Source: an uncultured Prochlorococcus sp. (GTDB taxonomy: Bacteria > Cyanobacteriota > Cyanobacteriia > PCC-6307 > Cyanobiaceae). Taken from it: a stretch of 64,000 nucleotides of DNA. Shown in pieces: positions 8,728 to 19,831 of this stretch (its first letter is position 1; every line of letters starts with the position of its first letter). The stretch lies in the NCBI GenBank assembly GCA_902518475.1, contig CABYGI010000001.1, positions 62,001 through 126,000 on the forward strand. The letters are read 5' to 3'. The notes under the pieces were generated by a model. The model saw nothing but the letters and a program-made list of their open reading frames with translations. It was not told the DNA's origin and searched no databases. The translations under genes were made by a program, and so were the position numbers.

Positions 8728-10434
8728 TTATAATTTTTTAATCAATTGTTTTTCACATAATTCTTTATAAATTCCAGGTTTATTTATTAAATCAATATGT
8801 TTGCCAACTTCAATAATTTTACCTTTATCGAAAACAACTATTTTATGTGCCTCTTGAGTTGTAGCTAATCTATGAGCAATTACTATAACTGTTCTATCTT
8901 TCATAGCTCTATTAAGTCCTTCTTGGACTTCAGATTCTGATTCTGCATCTAACGCACTTGTGGCCTCATCTAAAAGAAGAATTGATGGGTTCCCAAGTAT
9001 TGCTCTTGCAATTGCTATCCTCTGGATCTGACCTCCTGAGAAATTTGATCCTCTTTCAGAAATTTTAGTTTCATATTTCTCAGGAAGCTTTTGAATAAAG
9101 TCGTGAGCGTTTGCTTTTTTTGCTGATTCAATAACTTCTTCTTCGGTAAAATTTCTACCCATCCTTATTACATCAATAATTTTTCCTGAAAACAAAAAAG
9201 GTTGTTGTTGTACTAGCGCAATGTTTTTTCTAATGTCTTTTGTATTTAATAATTTGAGATCTTTATCATCAATAAAAATGTTTCCATTATTTGGAGTTAT
9301 AAATTTTAGTATCAGAGCTAACATTGTACTTTTACCAGCTCCTGAAGCGCCAACGAAAGCTGTGACTTCGCCTTTTTTGATTTCTAAATTTATATTTTTA
9401 AGAACATGATTATCTTTTTTGTAAGCGAAATTAACTTTCTTAAAAATTATTTTACCTTGAAAATTGGATATCCTTGGTAAATTTTCTTTATTATCTTCGA
9501 CAGGTTCTAAATTTATGTTTTTCAACCTTTTTATTGAGGCTTCTGCCTGTTTAAAGTCATTAAAATTTGTACTTACATGGCTTATTGGATCAATAAGCAT
9601 TAATATTGCAGCAAAGAAACTACTAAATTCTTCATTTGTTAGAAGGCCTAGATTGATTCTTGCAGCTCCTAAGCCTAATATTGCTAATATTCCAAATGCT
9701 TCAACAAATCCTACAACTGGATGCTGAAATGCAAGCAGTTTTAATGTTTTATATTTTGCTTTTTTATTTGTACTTAATCTTTTATAAAATCTTTTCTCAA
9801 TCCAATTTTCTGCAGCAAAAGCTCTTATCGTAGACATTCCATTTATAGATTCACCTATTAAACCTGCTAAATTACTTGTTGACTCTTGACTTTTTTCAGA
9901 TGCTATTAAAACTCTTCTTCCAAAACTGTTAACTGATAAAATAATCAATGGTGCTAAAACGAATGTTGATACTGTTAGTGACCAGTCTAAATAAAACATG
10001 TAGATTATTACAGCTAACAGCTGTAAAGTGCATGGAATAGTATCTTGAGCTGTTTTATATATAACTTCGCTTACCCTGTCTGCATCTTCTGTAAGTCTAT
10101 ATGTGATGTCCCCGGCTGAAATATTTTCAACAGAATTCATCTTTATTTTTTGGATTCTGCTAAATAAATTCCCTCTCATCACTTCACTAATTTCTAAAGA
10201 TGGTTTTGCTATGAATACATCCTGCCCAAATTGAGCAGTTTTCTGAACTAAAAATACAAATAAAGATTTAATTATTATGCTAGAAACATTTGAGAGATCA
10301 CCTGAGCCAATTGCGGGGATTAAGTTTCCAGCTAAATAAGCTAATAAAGGCCAACAAGCTACGTAAATAAGCATGCATATAAAACCCTTGATAAACCTAT
10401 TTGAATATGGTCTGACTGGTGGTATTAGTCTCAA
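8728..10434 (-). CDS. ABC transporter, fused permease and ATPase (MsbA/MDR type)
   Basis: 568 residues: an N-terminal six-span exporter membrane domain (about 1-300) and a C-terminal ATPase with Walker A GASGAGKST, signature SGGQIQRIAIARA, Walker B ending LLLDEATSALD and switch His in IAHRL. This is the half-transporter architecture of lipid and multidrug flippases such as MsbA and works as a homodimer. The genome carries LPS export genes (lptC in this window), so lipid flipping is a reasonable guess, but the substrate cannot be read from sequence. It is divergent from the S4 gene. Confidence 0.9.
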   Translation of the reverse strand: MRLIPPVRPYSNRFIKGFICMLIYVACWPLLAYLAGNLIPAIGSGDLSNVSSIIIKSLFVFLVQKTAQFGQDVFIAKPSLEISEVMRGNLFSRIQKIKMNSVENISAGDITYRLTEDADRVSEVIYKTAQDTIPCTLQLLAVIIYMFYLDWSLTVSTFVLAPLIILSVNSFGRRVLIASEKSQESTSNLAGLIGESINGMSTIRAFAAENWIEKRFYKRLSTNKKAKYKTLKLLAFQHPVVGFVEAFGILAILGLGAARINLGLLTNEEFSSFFAAILMLIDPISHVSTNFNDFKQAEASIKRLKNINLEPVEDNKENLPRISNFQGKIIFKKVNFAYKKDNHVLKNINLEIKKGEVTAFVGASGAGKSTMLALILKFITPNNGNIFIDDKDLKLLNTKDIRKNIALVQQQPFLFSGKIIDVIRMGRNFTEEEVIESAKKANAHDFIQKLPEKYETKISERGSNFSGGQIQRIAIARAILGNPSILLLDEATSALDAESESEVQEGLNRAMKDRTVIVIAHRLATTQEAHKIVVFDKGKIIEVGKHIDLINKPGIYKELCEKQLIKKL

Positions 10435-10492
10435 GATATTATATATTTAATTGCTTATCCTACTTTATCAATATCTTTGGGTATAAAAAACA

Positions 10493-10669
10493 ATGAAATT
10501 GGATCAATTCTTAAAATGGAAAAATTTGGTATCTTCTGGTGGCGAAGCAAAAATTTTTATTAATTCCGGTTCTGTTAAGGTTAATGGTGTAATTGAGACT
10601 AGGAGAGGAAGGAAATTAAACAAGGGAGATAAAGTAATATTTCTAAAAAATGAATTAATTTTTGAATAG
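10493..10669 (+). CDS. S4-domain RNA-binding protein (YaaA/YbcJ-like)
   Basis: 58 residues from ATG. It begins MKLDQFLKWKNLVSSGGEAK and continues INSGSVKVNGVIETRRGRKL, which is the compact S4 RNA-binding fold seen in YaaA and YbcJ proteins. It contains nothing but the S4 domain. Such proteins bind structured RNA, probably rRNA. It lies 52 bases upstream of tpiA on the same strand. Confidence 0.85.
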   Translation: MKLDQFLKWKNLVSSGGEAKIFINSGSVKVNGVIETRRGRKLNKGDKVIFLKNELIFE

Positions 10670-10721
10670 TTAGCTTATTCAACTCACTTTGTATTAGTAT
10701 AATTTTCTTGGAGATAGTATT

Positions 10722-11447
10722 TTGAGAAAATCTGTAATTGCTGGTAATTGGAAAATGCACATGACTTGTGCTGAAGCTAAATGCTATTTAGAAGAGTTTA
10801 TTCCTCTAATAAAAAATATAAAAGACGATCGTAAAGTTGTTATTGCTCCACCTTTTACAGCTATTTCAACCTTTTCTGATCATTCTGATTTTGATTATAT
10901 AGATATTTCTAGCCAGAATATTCATTGGGAAGATCAAGGAGCATTTACTGCAGAAATATCTCCTAAAATGCTTCTTGAACATGGTGTCTCATATGCAATC
11001 GTTGGACATAGTGAACCAAGGAAATATTTTAGTGAAACTGATGAACAAATTAATAAAAGAGCAGTTTTTGCTCAATCTAGTGGACTTACTCCAATAGTTT
11101 GTGTAGGTGAAACATTAGAACAAAGAGAGAGAGGAGAAGCTGATAGAGTTATTACTAGACAGGTTGAACAAGGATTAGAAAACACAGATCCATCTAATTT
11201 AATTGTTGCCTATGAACCAATATGGGCTATTGGCACTGGTAAAACATGTGAGGCAGAAGACGCTAATAAGATATGTTCTTTGATTCGGAAATTAATTGGT
11301 TTTGATGATGTAATTATTCAATATGGAGGATCTGTTAAACCCAACAATATTGATGAAATCATGTCAATGAGTGATATAGATGGGGTGTTAGTTGGAGGAG
11401 CTTCATTAGATCCGAATAGTTTCGCGAGAATTGCAAATTATCAGTAA
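10722..11447 (+). CDS. tpiA: triosephosphate isomerase
   Basis: 241 residues from a TTG start with an upstream GGAG about 10 bases away. It interconverts dihydroxyacetone phosphate and glyceraldehyde 3-phosphate in the Calvin cycle and glycolysis. Motifs are AGNWKMH (active-site Asn and Lys), VGHSE (catalytic His), [12 protein letters not shown] (catalytic Glu and loop 6) and QYGGSVKP. The stretch after the catalytic His reads GHSEPRKYF rather than the widespread GHSERR. The stop overlaps the folP start by 17 bases. Confidence 0.96.
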   Translation: MRKSVIAGNWKMHMTCAEAKCYLEEFIPLIKNIKDDRKVVIAPPFTAISTFSDHSDFDYIDISSQNIHWEDQGAFTAEISPKMLLEHGVSYAIVGHSEPRKYFSETDEQINKRAVFAQSSGLTPIVCVGETLEQRERGEADRVITRQVEQGLENTDPSNLIVAYEPIWAIGTGKTCEAEDANKICSLIRKLIGFDDVIIQYGGSVKPNNIDEIMSMSDIDGVLVGGASLDPNSFARIANYQ

Positions 11448-12276
11448 GAAAAATCCATGGCCAACAGGCTGGGGCCAAAAAACTTCAATTATGGGAGTTA
11501 TTAATTTAACTCCTGATTCATTTAGTGATGGTGGAGAATTAAATTCTTCAAAAAAAGTTTTAGATCAAGTAAATAATTTCTTGAGCAATGGTGTTGATGT
11601 TATTGATCTTGGTGCTCAAAGTACGAGACCTGGGGCTGAAGAAGTTGGATCTAGTATAGAAATAAAAAGATTAATCCCATATCTAAAATTAATAAAATCT
11701 GAATTTCCAGATGTTTTAATTTCTATTGATACTTTTAATTCTGAAGTGGCTTACGAAGCTCTTTTAAATGGTGCTAATTGGATAAATGATGTCACGGGAG
11801 GGAGAAGAGATATAAAAATTTTGGATGTTGTATCAAAATTCAACTGTCCATTCGTAATAACTCATAGTCGTGGTGATAGTCAAAGTATGAATCAACTCTC
11901 TAATTACCAGAATGTATTGAGTGATGTTAAGTGCTCGCTTGATAATTTAATAAAGAATGCTTTAGAAAAAAATATATCTCAAAGAAATATAATAGTGGAT
12001 CCAGGGATTGGTTTTTCAAAGGATATCATTCACAATTTGGAAATCTTGAGAAACTTAGATGAATTTAAAAAATGGAATTTGCCAATTTTGATAGGTGCAT
12101 CTAGGAAGAGATTTATAGGAGAAATTTTGAATGAGAAAAATCCAAAAGAAAGGGATATAGGAACACTTGCGATAAGTTGTCTTTGTTCTCAATTTTACAT
12201 TGATATTGTTAGAGTTCACAACGTCAAACTAAACTATCAAATCCTGAAAGTAGCTGATAAGATTTACAGAAAATAA
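11431..12276 (+). CDS. folP: dihydropteroate synthase
   Basis: 281 residues from TTG inside the end of tpiA. It joins 4-aminobenzoate to dihydropterin pyrophosphate in folate synthesis. Signature regions are [60 protein letters not shown] and [10 protein letters not shown]. The TTG start gives a leader [13 protein letters not shown] just before the conserved fold. Start choice is fairly secure because the first ATG (11491) would cut into the barrel. Folate made here also supplies the methyl donor for MetH further along. Confidence 0.94.
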   Translation: MQIISKKNPWPTGWGQKTSIMGVINLTPDSFSDGGELNSSKKVLDQVNNFLSNGVDVIDLGAQSTRPGAEEVGSSIEIKRLIPYLKLIKSEFPDVLISIDTFNSEVAYEALLNGANWINDVTGGRRDIKILDVVSKFNCPFVITHSRGDSQSMNQLSNYQNVLSDVKCSLDNLIKNALEKNISQRNIIVDPGIGFSKDIIHNLEILRNLDEFKKWNLPILIGASRKRFIGEILNEKNPKERDIGTLAISCLCSQFYIDIVRVHNVKLNYQILKVADKIYRK

Positions 12277-12284
12277 TAAGTTTA

Positions 12285-15200
12285 TTATTCTTTAACTCCT
12301 TCGATTTTATCTTCTACTTCTTGGTATAGTTCTTTCAACTGTTCTATATTCTCATCTGATGTTTCCCAATATCCCCTACCATTGACTTCTAGCAATGTTC
12401 CAACAATTCTTCTGAAACTATTAGGATTAAGATCCATTAATCTTTTTCTCATCTCTTCGTCATTTATAAATGTTTCATTAGTTTCTTCATATACAAAATT
12501 ATCTACCTGACCACTTGTCGCGCTCCAACCAAGAGTGTAATTAAGTCTGTTAGAAAGTTCTCTAACTCCTTCGTAGCCAGATTTGAGCATGCCTTCATAC
12601 CACTTAGGATTTAAAAGTTTTGTTCTTGAGTCTAATCTGATAGTTTCTCCAAGTGTTCTAACTTGAGCATTAGAAGTAGTTGTATCTGCTATGTAGCTAT
12701 TTGGTTCTTTTCCGTCATCTCTTAATGTCTTGATCAATTTTGTTGGATCCGAATCAAAATAATGACTTACATCTGTTAAAGAAATCTCTGAAGAATCAAG
12801 GTTTTGAAATGTAACATCTGCTGTTTTCATTACTGACTCAAATACCTCTCTTTTTTGATTCATCTCACCTGGATTATCGGAATTAAAAGCATATGTTTTG
12901 CGAGATAAATACATTTCTTGTAATTCATTTTCTTCCTCCCAAGTTGAATTTTCTACGGCTAAATTAACATTTGAACTGTAACTTCCACTTGCATTAGAGA
13001 ATACTCTCGCAGAAGCTTCTCTAATAGAAGTGCCTTCTTTTTCTGCTTGTTCTAGTGAATGTTTCCTTACAAAATTAGATTCCAATGGTTCATCAGCTTC
13101 AGCTGCTAATTTGACTGCCTGATCAATTAATGCCATTTGATTGATAAATAGATCTCTAAACACTCCCGAACAGTTAACTACTACATCTATTCTTGGCCTA
13201 CCTAATTCTTCTAAAGGGATTAATTCTAGTTTGTTAATTCTTCCAACAGAATCTGGTTTTGGTTTTACCCCAACAAACCATAAAATTTGTGCAAGTGATT
13301 CTCCGTAGGTTTTGATGTTATCAGTGCCCCATAAAACACAAGCTATTGTTTCAGGCCAAGTTCCTTGCTCTTCCTTTTGTCTCTCAATTAATTTATCAAC
13401 AACAGACTTCGCGGCAGCAACTGCTGCTGTAGTTGGGATTGATTGAGGATCAAGTGCATGGATATTTTTACCACTAGGCAAAACACTTGGATTTCTTATG
13501 GGATCTCCGCCTGGTCCAGGTAAAACATAATTTCCGTCTAGTGCTTTAATGAGGCTATCCATTTCTTTGTCTGCGCAGACCTGTTCAAGACAGAAAAGTA
13601 AGTAATCAAACAATTTATTTAATTCCTTCTGATTAACTTTATTAAATCCATTTAATATGCAAATTCTTAGCCAAGGGGTAGGTAGATTTAGACCAAAAAC
13701 TTTAAGTAAATCGAAAAGTTTAGAAAGAAGTGATTTTTCTAAATAAACTCTGCCATCAACAATTTTTAAAGAGTTGACCATCGCAAAAATTGACTCTCTT
13801 GCTGTCTTTATGATTTTTTCGTTTAACTCTACAAATTTGAGTTCACCTTTATTATTACCATCATAAATTTGTTCAATAGTTAGACCGATGGATTCTGCGA
13901 GTAATCCAGGAAGGGATCTTAATCCTTCTTGTTCTCTCTCTAGAGATGCAATATTTACAAGTGTTGCAACTGCTTCTTCTGCTGTTGGAGCTTCTCCAAT
14001 AGTATGAAGACCGCAAGGTAACAATCTACTTTCAATTTCCATCAACTGTTTATAGACATTACCAACAAATAAATCTCTTTCATCTATTGAAAGTTCTTCT
14101 GCGTCTTTTGGAGGAAGATCTACATCTTTGTCAAGGTTACATTGCTTAGAAGTCTCAACTATTGCATTAACAATTTGAATCCCCCTGCTATTTTCTCTTA
14201 ATTGTTGATAAGAGCCAACGAGTTCACTTAGTTCTTTAAGTCCTTTGTAGAGTCCTGCATTTTCTGCCGGTGGAGTCAGATAACTTATTGTTGAAGCATA
14301 TCCTCTTCTCTTCGCAATTGTTGCTTCAGATGGATTATTCGCAGCATAGTAATACAAATTAGGTAATGATCCAATGAGAGAATCTGGATAGCAAGTTTCA
14401 CTCATGCCCATCTGCTTCCCAGGCATAAATTCAAGTGAGCCATGAGTTCCAAAATGGAGAACAGCATCAGCCCCCCAAATTTTTTCTACATACGTGTAAT
14501 AAGCAGCAAAACCATGATGAGGACTAGCACTTCTTGAATAGAGCAATCTCATGGGATCACCTTCATAACCGAACGTGGGTTGAACCCCTATAAAAACATT
14601 TCCAAAATGTTTTCCATAGATTAGAAGGTTTTGTCCGTCACTATTAAGGTTCCCAGGAGGTTTACCCCAATTCTCTTCAAGTCTTTGTGAATATGGTGTG
14701 AACTCTTCATATTCTTTTACTGACATCTTATGAGCAATATTTAACTCTGGAGAGCCATCCATCGCTTCAGGGTTGTTAATTACTTTTTCCATTAATTCTT
14801 TTGAATTACTTGGAAGTTCATCTATTTGATACCCTTTAGATTTCATTTCAAGAAGTACTCTATAAATTGAACCAAATACATTCAGGTATGCTGCAGTACC
14901 TACATTTCCTTTGTCTGGTGGAAAACTGAATACTGTGATGGCTAATTTTTTATCTTTTCTTTGCTTAACTCTTAAAGTTGACCACTTTATTGCTCTTTCA
15001 GCTATTACATCAACTCGATCTTGGAGGGTATGCGCCTTACCTGTAGCATCATCGCGACCTGAGAGAATAATAGGTTCAATAGCACCATCAAGCTCTGGAA
15101 TTGCGATTTGAAGTGCTACCTGAACTGGGTGTAACCCTAGATCACTATCTTCCCATTCTTGTGTGGTTTGAAAGACTAATGGAAGTGCAACCATATAGGG

Positions 15201-16295
15201 TCTGTTTAACTTTTTAAGGGCTTCAATTGCTTTAGGATGATCTTGTCTTGCTGGCCCACCAACTAGTGCAAATCCTGTTAGAGATACAACTCCATCTACT
15301 ATAGGTTGATCCTTATTTATGGAATCATAATAAAATTCATTAACTGGTTTAGAGAAATCTAGACCTCCACAAAAAATAGGCAGTACTCTCGCACCTCTGT
15401 ATTCAAGTTCTTGAATAACAGCAACGTAATGAGCATCATCTCCAGTAACGATATGACTTCTTTGCAGCACTAATCCTATTGTTGGAGTTTTGTCATCTTT
15501 AGGATTTATATCTTTCCTATTATTTTCCCAGTTTTGATATTCTTTAAGACTTTCAAACATGCAAGGAGCAAGAGGATGCCAAATTCCTAAATCTGGGAAT
15601 GTTTCTGGGTCTTGAATTTTGAATTCTTCTATTTGATCTTTTATGATCTCTGAAACAGCATACTTTTCAGAAATCATTAACAAGAAGTTTTTTAAGTTCT
15701 CAGTGGTACCACCTAACCAGTACTGAAAACTCAGAATAAATGTTCTAGCGTCTTGAGCTTTTTCTACTGGTAGATATTTAAGTATTGAAGGTAGTGTATT
15801 TAATAACTTCAACATTGAATCTTGGAAACTTGCTCCATCAGATTCTTTTTTCTTTTTTATTAAATCTCCAATAATACTCTTAGATTGACCAAGTTGGGCC
15901 ATGCTAAATGAACCTAACTTATTTAATCTCATTACCTCTGGCATAGAGGGGAAAACTATTGATGCTTTTAATTTGTCTTTAAATGGAGATACTGCATCAA
16001 CGACTTTTTGAGCAAGGTCTTCAATGAAAATTAGAGAAGCTACGAATATATCTGCATTAGCTATATCTTCTTTAAAATCTTCAAAATTACTATCATTCCT
16101 TAGTTCTTCAATAAGATAGCCTCTAAGGTCTATACCTATAGGCCCATTCATTTTATTTATTGACTTTGCAGCTTCCGTTAAGGAATTTTGGTATTGTGGC
16201 TCAAGGACAACATAAACTGCTTTTATTACAACTTTGTGTTTGTTATCCTCAACAGGAGATACTCTGCGGTTTGCTGAGCGGACCTGCGTAAACAT
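12285..16295 (-). CDS. chlH: magnesium chelatase subunit H
   Basis: 1336 residues, the normal length. ChlH is the porphyrin-binding subunit that, with ChlI and ChlD, inserts magnesium into protoporphyrin IX, the first committed step to chlorophyll. Family features seen are [49 protein letters not shown] and [17 protein letters not shown]. It converges on folP with an eight-base gap and is divergent from dapB, with about 100 bases of AT-rich shared upstream DNA. The cobalt-chelatase relative CobN begins at the other end of the window. Confidence 0.97.
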   Translation of the reverse strand: MFTQVRSANRRVSPVEDNKHKVVIKAVYVVLEPQYQNSLTEAAKSINKMNGPIGIDLRGYLIEELRNDSNFEDFKEDIANADIFVASLIFIEDLAQKVVDAVSPFKDKLKASIVFPSMPEVMRLNKLGSFSMAQLGQSKSIIGDLIKKKKESDGASFQDSMLKLLNTLPSILKYLPVEKAQDARTFILSFQYWLGGTTENLKNFLLMISEKYAVSEIIKDQIEEFKIQDPETFPDLGIWHPLAPCMFESLKEYQNWENNRKDINPKDDKTPTIGLVLQRSHIVTGDDAHYVAVIQELEYRGARVLPIFCGGLDFSKPVNEFYYDSINKDQPIVDGVVSLTGFALVGGPARQDHPKAIEALKKLNRPYMVALPLVFQTTQEWEDSDLGLHPVQVALQIAIPELDGAIEPIILSGRDDATGKAHTLQDRVDVIAERAIKWSTLRVKQRKDKKLAITVFSFPPDKGNVGTAAYLNVFGSIYRVLLEMKSKGYQIDELPSNSKELMEKVINNPEAMDGSPELNIAHKMSVKEYEEFTPYSQRLEENWGKPPGNLNSDGQNLLIYGKHFGNVFIGVQPTFGYEGDPMRLLYSRSASPHHGFAAYYTYVEKIWGADAVLHFGTHGSLEFMPGKQMGMSETCYPDSLIGSLPNLYYYAANNPSEATIAKRRGYASTISYLTPPAENAGLYKGLKELSELVGSYQQLRENSRGIQIVNAIVETSKQCNLDKDVDLPPKDAEELSIDERDLFVGNVYKQLMEIESRLLPCGLHTIGEAPTAEEAVATLVNIASLEREQEGLRSLPGLLAESIGLTIEQIYDGNNKGELKFVELNEKIIKTARESIFAMVNSLKIVDGRVYLEKSLLSKLFDLLKVFGLNLPTPWLRICILNGFNKVNQKELNKLFDYLLFCLEQVCADKEMDSLIKALDGNYVLPGPGGDPIRNPSVLPSGKNIHALDPQSIPTTAAVAAAKSVVDKLIERQKEEQGTWPETIACVLWGTDNIKTYGESLAQILWFVGVKPKPDSVGRINKLELIPLEELGRPRIDVVVNCSGVFRDLFINQMALIDQAVKLAAEADEPLESNFVRKHSLEQAEKEGTSIREASARVFSNASGSYSSNVNLAVENSTWEEENELQEMYLSRKTYAFNSDNPGEMNQKREVFESVMKTADVTFQNLDSSEISLTDVSHYFDSDPTKLIKTLRDDGKEPNSYIADTTTSNAQVRTLGETIRLDSRTKLLNPKWYEGMLKSGYEGVRELSNRLNYTLGWSATSGQVDNFVYEETNETFINDEEMRKRLMDLNPNSFRRIVGTLLEVNGRGYWETSDENIEQLKELYQEVEDKIEGVKE

Positions 16296-16397
16296 TGATT
16301 TTCTTTAAGTATTTCTACCAGCCTACGAATGAAAAGACGTTATTGTGTGCAATATAAATAGCGTGTAACAACCTTTAAAAAAAAATTTTAAAAAAAA

Positions 16398-17246
16398 ATG
16401 ATTGAAAATTCTAAAAAACCCGTACCAGTACTAGTTTCCGGAGCTTTAGGCAGAATGGGTAGCGAAGTTGTTAATACTGTATTAAATTCTGCAGATTGTG
16501 AACTTGTAGCAGCAATCGACATAAACGAAAAGAACAATGGCTCAAATATTTCTGAATTATTGAAGGTAAAAAATTGTGATGTTTTTGTTTCAAATGATTT
16601 TGAAGGGACTTTATGTTCCGTTAGCCAAAATTATAGAAATGAAAAAATAAAACCTGTTCTGGTTGATTTTACCCATCCTGATTCTGTATATGAAAATACC
16701 AGGTCAGCTATTGCATATGGGGTATCACCAGTAGTAGGAACTACAGGTTTAAGCCCTTCGCAAATAAAAGATTTGTCTGCTTTTGCTCAGAAAGCATCTG
16801 TTGGTTGTGCAATAATTCCTAATTTTTCAGTAGGTATGGTTCTTCTTCAGCAAGCGGCATCTGTAGCTGCAAGGTTTTACGACAATATTGAATTAATTGA
16901 GATGCATCATAATCAAAAAGCGGATTCTCCTAGTGGTACGTGTATAAAAACTGCTGAAATGATTGAAGAATATCCCAAGAAATTTAATCAGAATTTAGTT
17001 AAAGAGTCTGAGTCATTGAAAGGTGTACGCGGTGGGCTCAGAGATTCAGGAATCAATATACATTCTGTGCGATTACCAGGATTACTCGCTCATCAGTTAG
17101 TAATTATGGGATCTCCAGGTGAAACTTACACAATTAAACATGACACCATTGATAGAAAGGCTTATATGCCAGGAGTTTTACAGGCTATTAAAAAAATTGG
17201 TAATTATGAAACTTTAGTTTACGGACTTGAAAAATTGATTTTTTAA
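16398..17246 (+). CDS. dapB: 4-hydroxy-tetrahydrodipicolinate reductase
   Basis: 282 residues. It reduces the dipicolinate precursor in lysine and diaminopimelate synthesis. Nucleotide-binding segment [11 protein letters not shown] near the N-terminus, GTTGLSPSQ, and the catalytic [14 protein letters not shown] (His pair and Lys) are present. The start ATG sits directly behind two A-tracts with no recognisable ribosome-binding site, so initiation is probably leaderless or relies on low structure. One base separates its stop from the next gene. Confidence 0.95.
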   Translation: MIENSKKPVPVLVSGALGRMGSEVVNTVLNSADCELVAAIDINEKNNGSNISELLKVKNCDVFVSNDFEGTLCSVSQNYRNEKIKPVLVDFTHPDSVYENTRSAIAYGVSPVVGTTGLSPSQIKDLSAFAQKASVGCAIIPNFSVGMVLLQQAASVAARFYDNIELIEMHHNQKADSPSGTCIKTAEMIEEYPKKFNQNLVKESESLKGVRGGLRDSGINIHSVRLPGLLAHQLVIMGSPGETYTIKHDTIDRKAYMPGVLQAIKKIGNYETLVYGLEKLIF

Positions 17247-17247
17247 A

Positions 17248-17889
17248 ATGATAATTCCAATTAATTCAAGTCAAATTTCAAAACTTATTCCTGCAGTTGG
17301 TACAGGAAGTCAATTTAAGTACGCCTTGGGGAATCCTAGAAAAATTCTTCAAAGAGTAATAGTTTCTTCAATTGGTGGATTTATCTCATTAATTATTAGT
17401 TCGACTGGAGATCAAACTAATAATTTCTGGTTATTCCTATGTGTAGGTTTCTTTTTGTATATCATCTGGGGCCCTATTCTTGAATCAAGTAGAAAAAACT
17501 TGCAATTAAGAAAATATAAATTTTTTTCTATATTTGATGGATATGTATCAGATATTTATAAAACAGAAAAGATTGAAAGTTCAAGAGAACAATCTAATAG
17601 GCAAGGTCGATTAGAAGTTATCGAAAACAAAAGGACTTGGTTAGTAATTGAATTAGAAGATGAAGATGGTTATTTGGAAAAATTAAGTTTTCCTATGGAA
17701 AATAAGCACAGTCAAATTAGGGTTGGTTCGAGTATCAGATGTTTAATAACATCTGATAACCGTAATTTTGACAGAGATTTTTATTTGACCGATGCTTGGC
17801 TTCCTGAAATTAACTTATGGGTTGGTGAGTACCCCTATTTATTAAGACCAGCGTTTGAGGAAATTTGCTATATTTATCTGAATAGATAG
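17248..17889 (+). CDS. conserved cyanobacterial membrane protein, function unknown
   Basis: 213 residues. It contains an N-terminal soluble segment, two hydrophobic spans (about 37-53 and 60-80, including FWLFLCVGFFLYIIWGPIL), then a beta-rich C-terminal domain of about 120 residues with RTWLVIELEDEDGYLEKL. I recall proteins of this kind being labelled phosphate ABC transporter permease in cyanobacterial genomes, but nothing here shows a permease fold: only two spans. It is packed one base after dapB and 19 bases before the monooxygenase gene, so an operon is likely. Confidence 0.72.
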   Translation: MIIPINSSQISKLIPAVGTGSQFKYALGNPRKILQRVIVSSIGGFISLIISSTGDQTNNFWLFLCVGFFLYIIWGPILESSRKNLQLRKYKFFSIFDGYVSDIYKTEKIESSREQSNRQGRLEVIENKRTWLVIELEDEDGYLEKLSFPMENKHSQIRVGSSIRCLITSDNRNFDRDFYLTDAWLPEINLWVGEYPYLLRPAFEEICYIYLNR

Positions 17890-17908
17890 CTGATGCTTAT
17901 ATAATACG

Positions 17909-19063
17909 ATGAAAAATAAATTCAATTTTAAAATTGTTGGATCAGGTCCCACAGGTTTATTACTTTCAATTGCACTTTCAAAATTTGATTGCAATATTTT
18001 TTTAACTGATTTATTAACAAAAGATAGATTAATTGATAAAGATAAAACTTATGCAATTACTCACTCAACAAGAAAAATCTTATCTAAATTTAGACTTTGG
18101 GAAAAATTAGAACCATTTTTATTTGGCTTTGATACCCTTTCAATTTCAGATAGCGTAACTTCTGCTTTCACCAATTTATCAACTTCTGACTTAGATGATG
18201 ATATAGGTTCTGCCGAAAATATTGGTTGGGTAGTTAAACATTCGGATCTCATGAACGTATTTTTTCAAGAGATTGACAATTATGAAAATATTTTTTTTAT
18301 AACACCACAGAGATTGTTGCGTAAAAAAATATTATTTGACTATCAATTCTTTTCAACAGGAGCAAATTCACTTGATAAAAAATTCATAGACTTTATTGAT
18401 ATAAAAAAATCGTATAGTCAGTCTTGTTTAACTTTTAAAGTTTCTCTTAGAGGTCATTATGAAAAACGAGCTTATGAAATTTTTAGAAAAGAAGGTCCAC
18501 TTGCATTATTACCCTTAGAAAAAAACTTATATCAAGTAATTTGGACTTCCAGTACATTAAAGGCAATTGAAAGGTTGAATTCGGATAAGAATTTTTTAAT
18601 GGATAATTTATCAACAATCTTGCCTAATGAATTTAAGTTGGACCAAATAATTGGCGAATTTAATATTTTTCCTGTTTCATTATCCTTAAATTTACCAGCT
18701 TTTAATTTTAAAAAATTAGTTTTTGTAGGAGATGCTTTTCATACATTTCATCCTGTTGGTGGTCAGGGTCTAAATACTTGCTGGAGAGATGTTAATACTA
18801 TTTATGATCTTTTTAATAAAAATACTGCTATCACTAAATTGCAATTGATATTATTTAAATTTAAGTATTTTTCAAGCAGAATTTTAGATATTATGGTCAC
18901 TATTTTTATAACTGACTCGTTGATATCAATTTTTGCTAATCGAAACGTTTTTTTATTTCCAATAAGGAAATTTTCATTTTTACTTTTAAATAAATTTCTT
19001 TTTACAAGAAAATTAGTCCTTAATCAAATGACTAAATCTCTTATTTACCCAAGTATTAAATAG
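17909..19063 (+). CDS. FAD-dependent monooxygenase (UbiH/VisC-like)
   Basis: 384 residues. It has a dinucleotide-binding motif VGSGPTGLLLSIALS at the N-terminus and the FAD motif VGDAFHTFHPVGGQGLNTCWRD (about residues 270-292), as in UbiH-type hydroxylases. In cyanobacteria such enzymes act on quinones or other aromatics, but the substrate cannot be told here. The C-terminus is hydrophobic (about 300-360) and may bind membrane. It is the third gene of the dapB group, followed five bases later by DUF2949. Confidence 0.85.
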   Translation: MKNKFNFKIVGSGPTGLLLSIALSKFDCNIFLTDLLTKDRLIDKDKTYAITHSTRKILSKFRLWEKLEPFLFGFDTLSISDSVTSAFTNLSTSDLDDDIGSAENIGWVVKHSDLMNVFFQEIDNYENIFFITPQRLLRKKILFDYQFFSTGANSLDKKFIDFIDIKKSYSQSCLTFKVSLRGHYEKRAYEIFRKEGPLALLPLEKNLYQVIWTSSTLKAIERLNSDKNFLMDNLSTILPNEFKLDQIIGEFNIFPVSLSLNLPAFNFKKLVFVGDAFHTFHPVGGQGLNTCWRDVNTIYDLFNKNTAITKLQLILFKFKYFSSRILDIMVTIFITDSLISIFANRNVFLFPIRKFSFLLLNKFLFTRKLVLNQMTKSLIYPSIK

Positions 19064-19068
19064 AATTC

Positions 19069-19266
19069 ATGAATAATTATCTATCTAGAGAAATGATAAT
19101 TTATTTATTTAATGTATTAGGTTTAGATGAATCTACTATTGAACTTGGTATAAAATTATCTATAAAAAATAACACTCCATTACCAATATTATTATGGAGT
19201 TATGGAATGCTAACTATTGAAGAACTAGATAAGTTATATTCATTTTTATTTCAAAAAATGGATTAA
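19069..19266 (+). CDS. DUF2949 family small protein
   Basis: 65 residues. The pattern SREMIIYLFNVLGLDESTIELGI followed by LPILLWSYGMLTIEELDKLY matches the cyanobacterial DUF2949 family, which is all-helical and of unknown function. The LPILLW-YG core is the most diagnostic part. It is placed between the FAD monooxygenase and the DUF3038-DUF4335 pair. Confidence 0.82.
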   Translation: MNNYLSREMIIYLFNVLGLDESTIELGIKLSIKNNTPLPILLWSYGMLTIEELDKLYSFLFQKMD

Positions 19267-19275
19267 TAAATCTGT

Positions 19276-19281
19276 TATAAT
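19276..19281 (+). promoter_or_regulatory. candidate -10 element before the DUF3038 gene
   Basis: A perfect TATAAT lies just after the DUF2949 stop and about 25 bases before the proposed DUF3038 start. No TTGACA-like -35 is visible at 17 bp, which is not unusual in these genomes. If used, the transcript would begin around 19288 and have a very short leader. Confidence 0.4.
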
Positions 19282-19305
19282 TCTCCTATATCTTAATCGA
19301 GAACA

Positions 19306-19830
19306 ATTACAGATTTAACTAAGGGAAATCAGGTATCAAGACAATCTGTAGAGAAGCTTGATTTATTATTATTAATCTTAGAAACTATTGATTTAAATGG
19401 TATTCAATCCCTTTATGCTTTATCAAATAGACTTGATTTAAATGATGTTCTGCCAAATAAAATTACTATTTGGAAATTAAGGAATAATAATCCATTGAGA
19501 AAAGCTTACGTTAACAACAATATTAAAGTAAATGAATTCGATGCCTTAATTAAAATTACCGTTGAAATGTCCAAATATTTATATCCTTATATAAGAGAGA
19601 TACTGAGATCTAAAGAAGATATTAAAGAGAATTCAATTATTTGGAATGATTTTAATAAGAGATTTATTGAGTTGATTAAAGAGAGATTTAATGTAGATAG
19701 TATGAAAGTGAAAAAGCTTTTAAATCAAGCTGAAAATGGTGAGACTATAATAAAATATTTGCTTATTTTATCTTTTTGTATTTCAAATCAAGGTTATCAA
19801 AAGTTGAAGAATTTTTTATACGATTTTTAA
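19306..19830 (+). CDS. DUF3038 family protein with non-standard start codon
   Basis: About 174 residues if started at ATT 19306. The family match (SVEKLDLLLLILETIDLNG, IWKLRNNNPLRKA, LLILSFCISNQGYQKL) covers the sequence from about 19336 onward, so the coding region clearly begins well before the first available TTG at 19495. Between the in-frame stop at 19294 and 19495 there is no ATG, GTG or TTG in this frame, leaving ATT at 19306 (weak GAG ten bases upstream) as the likeliest start. A frameshift or sequencing error near the start is the alternative. DUF3038 is normally followed by DUF4335, as here. Function unknown. Confidence 0.78.
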   Translation: MTDLTKGNQVSRQSVEKLDLLLLILETIDLNGIQSLYALSNRLDLNDVLPNKITIWKLRNNNPLRKAYVNNNIKVNEFDALIKITVEMSKYLYPYIREILRSKEDIKENSIIWNDFNKRFIELIKERFNVDSMKVKKLLNQAENGETIIKYLLILSFCISNQGYQKLKNFLYDF

Positions 19831-19831
19831 T

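Noticed and set aside
14911-15111. Plus-strand frame inside chlH
   Set aside because: Antisense to highly conserved chlH sequence; no ribosome-binding site or recognisable protein. The same reasoning applies to antisense frames in carB, mfd, pheT, metH, ftsH-like and cobN.
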